Shown: positions 14,690 to 18,043 of the stretch, one piece after another | Layout of the letters: each line of letters opens with the position of its first letter | Numbering within the stretch: position 1 is the first letter of the stretch | From: Pseudomonadota bacterium | Lineage (GTDB): Bacteria; Desulfobacterota; WTBG01; CAIYCZ01 | DNA: 18,043 nucleotides | Direction: 5' to 3' | NCBI GenBank assembly: GCA_026388865.1 | Contig: JAPLIX010000478.1 | Location: 1-18,043 of the forward strand | Notes under the pieces: generated by a model | What the model was told of the DNA's origin: nothing | Seen by the model: only the letters and a program-made list of their open reading frames with translations | Databases searched by the model: none | Position numbers and translations under genes: made by a program

Positions 14690-16624
14690 ATGGCACACAG
14701 TCGTTTTAAAAATGATCTTTTTAAAGAATTGACCTGGAGAGACCTTGAAAAGTGGGCAGGCAGCACTATTGTTTCCCGGGGCAAGAGCTACCAGAGAGGC
14801 AAGAGAGTAAAAGATCTGTCTCAAACAAAAACTGGCGGCATCGTTGCGTGGGTGGCAGGGACTCAAAAATATGCCACGCAAGTTACATTTAAATCCGGGG
14901 GGCTTGTTTCAGACTGCACCTGTCCTTACGGGGCAACCTGTAAACATGCTGTTGCAGTAGTGCTTGAATATCTCGACCGCCTGAAAAATAATAGCACTGT
15001 TCCGACAGCCGCAACCCAAGACCGGCGGTTGGAATTGCTTGACAGCGGAGCAGAATATGACACGCAGGATGAAGACGATGAGGAAGATGTAGACCGATTC
15101 AGCCCAATGGCACAGGAAATATCCGTTTCACGTAATTCGTCTTCCTTCCTGAAAAAGCAGACCAATGAGCAGCTCATGGCGCTCATAGAAGATTTGGCCG
15201 GGCGCCATCCCGCAGTTCGTAAAGACCTGCATGATCGGCAAAACCTTTCAGAGGGAAACATTAAAAAACTGGTGCGTTCCATTCAAAAAGAGATTCGCGA
15301 ACTGAGCTCTGAGCCCGGCTGGACAAATCACTGGAAGAATGAGGGGTATATTCCGGATTACTCGCAGGTCAAGGATCGCTTGAAAGCACTTCTGGCCCGA
15401 GGGTATGCAGATGAAGTAATCGAACTGGGAAGGGAACTATTGAAGCAGGGCACGCAACAGATAGAAATGAGCAATGATGAAGGTGAAACAGCCGGTGAAA
15501 TTGCTTCCTGCGTGGATATAATTTTTCAGGCACTGCCCCAATCGTCTCTGCCAACCGTTGAAAAGATGCTCTGGGCAGTGGAAACAGAATTGAATGATCA
15601 GTATGAGCTGTGCTCCGGGGCAGAATTTTTCTGGAAGCAAAAACATTCTGCTGCTGACTGGAACGCACTGGCAGAGAAACTTGCCGGGCGCCTGAATCAG
15701 TTTGCGCCGGCCCGTGAAAAGGATAGTTTTTTACGGCACTACGCTCGCGACCGGTTAAGCGATTGGGTCATACATGCCCTGGAGAAAGCAGGCCGGCATA
15801 AAGAAATTATCCCACTGTGTGAGCAGGAAGCAGAAAAGACCGGTAATTATCGGCGACTGGTCGATTATCTCCTTAAGGCAGGGCGGATAAAAGAGGCTGA
15901 ACAATGGATATATAAAGGCATCAAAGCAACCCTGAAGCAGGCCCCTGGTATCGCGGCTGGCCTGCGTAATACTCTTCGGGAGACACGGGAAAAAGAAGGT
16001 GATTGGCTTTTTGTTGCCTCCTTCTGGGCTGAAGATTTTTTTCAGCATCCGTCTTGTGAAACTTTTCAGAAGTTGCAGAAGGCTGCTCAAAAAGCAAAAG
16101 TCTTGCCGGAAGTCAGGGCTGCTGCTCTCCAATACCTCGAAACAGGCAAGCTTCCTCTGAAGGCTTCTTCATGGCCGTTGCCAGAAACTGGTACTACAGA
16201 AAGGAGCGATCGCGGGAATATAAAATTTCCCATGACTGAGCCGCTTATAGATATCGCCATCGCTGAAAAACGGACTGATGACGTAATCCACTGGTATGAT
16301 CTGAAAAGCACATCAAAAGAAACTGGCTGGTGGGGGAATGACTCTCGGGATGACAGAATTGCCGATGCAATAGCTGCCAGCTATCCTGACCGGGCGGCAG
16401 CTATCTGGAAAAAGCTTGCCGAAAGGCAGATAGCTGTCACTCAGCCAAAGGCTTACGAGTTGGCGGCAGGTTATCTGCGTAAAGTCAATCGCCTGCTCGT
16501 AAAGCTGGGCCGAGAGAAAGACTGGCAGAGCTATGCGACAGAGCTCAGAATAGTAAATGCCAAAAAGAAGCGGTTTATACAAACGCTTGATAGTCTGACC
16601 GGCCGTCCTATAGTGAACGGTTGA
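14690..16624 (+). CDS. SWIM zinc-finger domain protein
   Basis: 644 residues. The N-terminal 100 residues contain a SWIM zinc finger, CxCx5CxH (Cys76, Cys78, Cys84, His86 in SDCTCPYGATCKHAVAVVLEYL without gaps of note), preceded by the usual SRGKSYQRGKRV region. A strongly acidic linker (about 119-138) follows. The rest (about 150-640) is helical, with TPR/HEAT-like repeats such as ALEKAGRHKEIIPLCEQEAEK and YLLKAGRIKEAEQWIYKG. SWIM domains bind DNA or proteins and are often encoded beside SNF2-type helicases; none is in the window, so the role is open. The ATG is preceded by AGGGAAAG. The next gene starts 17 nt after its stop, or overlaps it as TTGA, so they are probably co-transcribed. Confidence 0.88.
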   Translation: MAHSRFKNDLFKELTWRDLEKWAGSTIVSRGKSYQRGKRVKDLSQTKTGGIVAWVAGTQKYATQVTFKSGGLVSDCTCPYGATCKHAVAVVLEYLDRLKNNSTVPTAATQDRRLELLDSGAEYDTQDEDDEEDVDRFSPMAQEISVSRNSSSFLKKQTNEQLMALIEDLAGRHPAVRKDLHDRQNLSEGNIKKLVRSIQKEIRELSSEPGWTNHWKNEGYIPDYSQVKDRLKALLARGYADEVIELGRELLKQGTQQIEMSNDEGETAGEIASCVDIIFQALPQSSLPTVEKMLWAVETELNDQYELCSGAEFFWKQKHSAADWNALAEKLAGRLNQFAPAREKDSFLRHYARDRLSDWVIHALEKAGRHKEIIPLCEQEAEKTGNYRRLVDYLLKAGRIKEAEQWIYKGIKATLKQAPGIAAGLRNTLRETREKEGDWLFVASFWAEDFFQHPSCETFQKLQKAAQKAKVLPEVRAAALQYLETGKLPLKASSWPLPETGTTERSDRGNIKFPMTEPLIDIAIAEKRTDDVIHWYDLKSTSKETGWWGNDSRDDRIADAIAASYPDRAAAIWKKLAERQIAVTQPKAYELAAGYLRKVNRLLVKLGREKDWQSYATELRIVNAKKKRFIQTLDSLTGRPIVNG

Positions 16625-16641
16625 ACCGATTGCTTAAATGC

Positions 16642-17439
16642 ATGCCAACACTAAAACAGGGCGCGACAGGCCCTGAAGTAAAAAAGCTACAGAAGATATT
16701 AAAAGCGCTTGGGTTTAATCCGGGACGGATTGACGGAGCATACGGTCCGGCAACAAAGGCAGCGGTCAGAGAGTTTCAGCGCAACAGCGGGCTTTCGGCT
16801 GACGGAGTTGCGGGGCGGCAGACCCTTGCCGCTTTAGGTCTTGCAACAAGTACGGATACCGCTTCCGTAATTCACCGGGTGACCGTTGGTGCTGTCAGCA
16901 CCATGTTTCCGTTCACCCCTTCCGTCAATATTGCAACAAACCTCCCGTCAGTAATCTCCGCCCTGGAAAAAGAGGGACTGACTGATACGGATATGGTGCT
17001 GGTCGCCTTGGCCACGATTCGGGCTGAAACTGAAAGCTTTGAGCCAATAAGTGAGCTCATCTCTCGATTCAACACGTCACCGGGCGGCCGCCCCTTTGAT
17101 CTCTACGATTACCGGCGAGACCTCGGAAATCAGGGCCCGCCTGACGGAGAGCGCTACCGGGGGAGAGGCTTTGTGCAGCTGACCGGCAGAAGTAATTATC
17201 AGTACTATGGGGAATCTCTGGGGCTTGGCACCCGGCTTATCGAAGACCCGCAGCGCGCCAATGACGCTGACACTGCAGCCGCGGTCCTTGCCTGTTTTAT
17301 AAAGCACCATGAGGAACGGCTGCGGGACGCGCTGGCCCGCGATGACTTAGCCGCTGCCCGAAAGCAGGTCAATGGCGGGACCCAGGGCCTGGAGAGGTTT
17401 ACTGAGGCATTCAGAATTGGAGAGAAGCTTATTATATAA
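16642..17439 (+). CDS. Peptidoglycan-binding, GH19 chitinase-like hydrolase
   Basis: 265 residues from the ATG. Residues 3-66 are a PG_binding_1 domain (LKQGATGPEVKKLQKILKAL, GRIDGAYGPATKAAVREFQ, DGVAGRQTLAALG). Residues 95-262 match the GH19-like lysozyme/chitinase fold: ATIRAETESF with the likely catalytic Glu129, YRGRGFVQLTGRSNYQYYG (172-190), and KQVNGGTQGLERF (241-253). The expected activity is cleavage of peptidoglycan or chitin glycan strands. There is no signal peptide, which recalls phage endolysins and their chromosomal relatives that need a holin or another exit. A TTG at 16621 overlapping the SWIM stop (TTGA) is another possible start, adding seven residues; neither has a clear ribosome site. 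The neighbouring SWIM gene offers no clue to function. Confidence 0.87.
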   Translation: MPTLKQGATGPEVKKLQKILKALGFNPGRIDGAYGPATKAAVREFQRNSGLSADGVAGRQTLAALGLATSTDTASVIHRVTVGAVSTMFPFTPSVNIATNLPSVISALEKEGLTDTDMVLVALATIRAETESFEPISELISRFNTSPGGRPFDLYDYRRDLGNQGPPDGERYRGRGFVQLTGRSNYQYYGESLGLGTRLIEDPQRANDADTAAAVLACFIKHHEERLRDALARDDLAAARKQVNGGTQGLERFTEAFRIGEKLII

Positions 17440-17448
17440 TAGTTTCAG

Positions 17449-17529
17449 GGACGCTGATGAACGCAGATTGTCGGGATTTGCAAAGTAAAGTTCATTTGAA
17501 TCAGCGTTTTTCTGCGTAAATCAGCGTCC
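17449..17529. repeat. 81-bp inverted-repeat element ('GGACGCTGAT...ATCAGCGTCC')
   Basis: GGACGCTGATGAACGCAGA (17449-17467) and TCTGCGTAAATCAGCGTCC (17511-17529) are inverted copies matching at 17 of 19 positions around a 43-nt centre. Sequences of this type recur between genes in many environmental genomes, which I state from memory. It lies between the hydrolase stop and trmO, and its hairpin could act as a weak terminator, though no T run follows. Confidence 0.8.
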
Positions 17530-17548
17530 TCGATCAAAGGATACAGCA

Positions 17549-18031
17549 ATGGAAGAAATAAAATACCAGCCCATCGGTACCATCCACTCCCCGTTTAAAG
17601 AAATTGCCGGCATGCCCATACAGCCGGCAGGAGCAAAGGGCGTGACCGGCACCATTGATATTGATCCTGCCTATGCTGAGGGGCTCAAAGACCTTGAAGG
17701 ATTTTCCCATATAATCCTGGTCTATCATTTTCACCTGTCCAAAGATTTTAAGCTGCAGGTCAAACCATATCTGGATGAGGTGTCCCATGGGGTATTTTCC
17801 ACCAGAGCGCCAGTGCGTCCGAATCCCATAGGTATCTCTATAGTAAAACTTATACGCATTGAAGGCTGCACCCTGCACATTGAAGAACCGGATATGCTGG
17901 ACGGCACGCCGCTGCTGGATATAAAACCCTATGTCCCGGCATTTGATGTCAGAAGCGCAGATAGAACCGGCTGGCTCTCGGGCAAAGCAGAAGAAGCCCG
18001 CGGCAAAAAAGCCGATGAAAGATTCAAATAA
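17549..18031 (+). CDS. trmO: TrmO/TsaA-type tRNA N6-methyltransferase
   Basis: 160 residues. TrmO methylates N6 of threonylcarbamoyladenosine at position 37 of tRNA-Thr, using S-adenosylmethionine, which tunes decoding of ACY codons. Family signatures are IGTIHSPFKEIAGMPIQ (9-25), the DLEGFSHIILVYHFH stretch, GVFSTRAPVRPNPIGIS (usual 'F.TRSP.RPNPIG') and LLDIKPYVPAFD. The beta-barrel SAM-binding domain is complete; the extra C-terminal domain of the E. coli protein (about 235 residues) is absent, as in many short bacterial and archaeal members. AAAGGA about 8 nt before the ATG is the ribosome site. It stands just after the repeat at 17449-17529; its stop is at the window edge. Short members have not all been tested for this activity. 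Confidence 0.88.
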   Translation: MEEIKYQPIGTIHSPFKEIAGMPIQPAGAKGVTGTIDIDPAYAEGLKDLEGFSHIILVYHFHLSKDFKLQVKPYLDEVSHGVFSTRAPVRPNPIGISIVKLIRIEGCTLHIEEPDMLDGTPLLDIKPYVPAFDVRSADRTGWLSGKAEEARGKKADERFK

Positions 18032-18043
18032 TGATTGTCTTGA

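Overview
The window is about 18 kb of bacterial chromosome with moderate GC content. It is built around one F1Fo ATP synthase operon and flanked by accessory genes. A secreted SH3 protein, a dTDP-rhamnose pathway epimerase and glycosyltransferases suggest a Gram-negative bacterium. Intergenic repeats of the kind common in uncultured environmental genomes (Desulfobacterota, Nitrospirota, Omnitrophota and similar) and an orphan GGQ release-factor-like gene fit that picture. I cannot assign a phylum from the sequence alone. No tRNA, rRNA, CRISPR array or intact insertion sequence was seen.

Layout. Positions 1-358 carry no convincing gene, but hold a plus-strand terminator and a promoter for the next gene. 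Positions 359-1567 (+) encode a Walker/DUF4143 ATPase whose Walker B aspartate is replaced by glycine. Position 1627-2169 (-) is rfbC. From 9654 down to 2446 (-) lies the ATP synthase operon in the order atpZ-atpI-atpB-atpE-atpF-atpH-atpA-atpG-atpD-atpC, with a sigma70-like promoter upstream and a strong intrinsic terminator at 2376-2415. Then, still on the minus strand, come an SH3/coiled-coil membrane-anchored protein (9864-10529), a GGQ peptidyl-tRNA hydrolase-like protein (10810-11355), a GT4 glycosyltransferase coupled to a YdjC/ChbG-type deacetylase (11548-13409), and a second GT4 glycosyltransferase with its own strong promoter (13638-14570). On the plus strand are a SWIM zinc-finger protein (14690-16624), a peptidoglycan-binding GH19-like hydrolase (16642-17439) and a TrmO-type tRNA methyltransferase (17549-18031).

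The most remarkable feature is that the ATP synthase operon is damaged or unusual at several points while every other subunit is intact. atpA has lost what homology predicts to be 74 nt in its nucleotide-binding domain, which shifts the frame. atpI is readable at full length only if one extra T is read at a T9 run (a -1 slip or an indel). A 19-unit TA microsatellite separates atpH from atpA. A dispersed-repeat fragment separates atpG from atpD. The promoter is bracketed by a perfect 13-bp inverted repeat. These could be real (slippage, decay, regulation) or assembly and sequencing errors; the sequence alone cannot decide.

Other points of interest are a nested-hairpin element ending in a plus-strand terminator between two minus-strand genes (11455-11549), three dispersed repeat elements with inverted ends, and a small ORF overlapping the start of the deacetylase gene.
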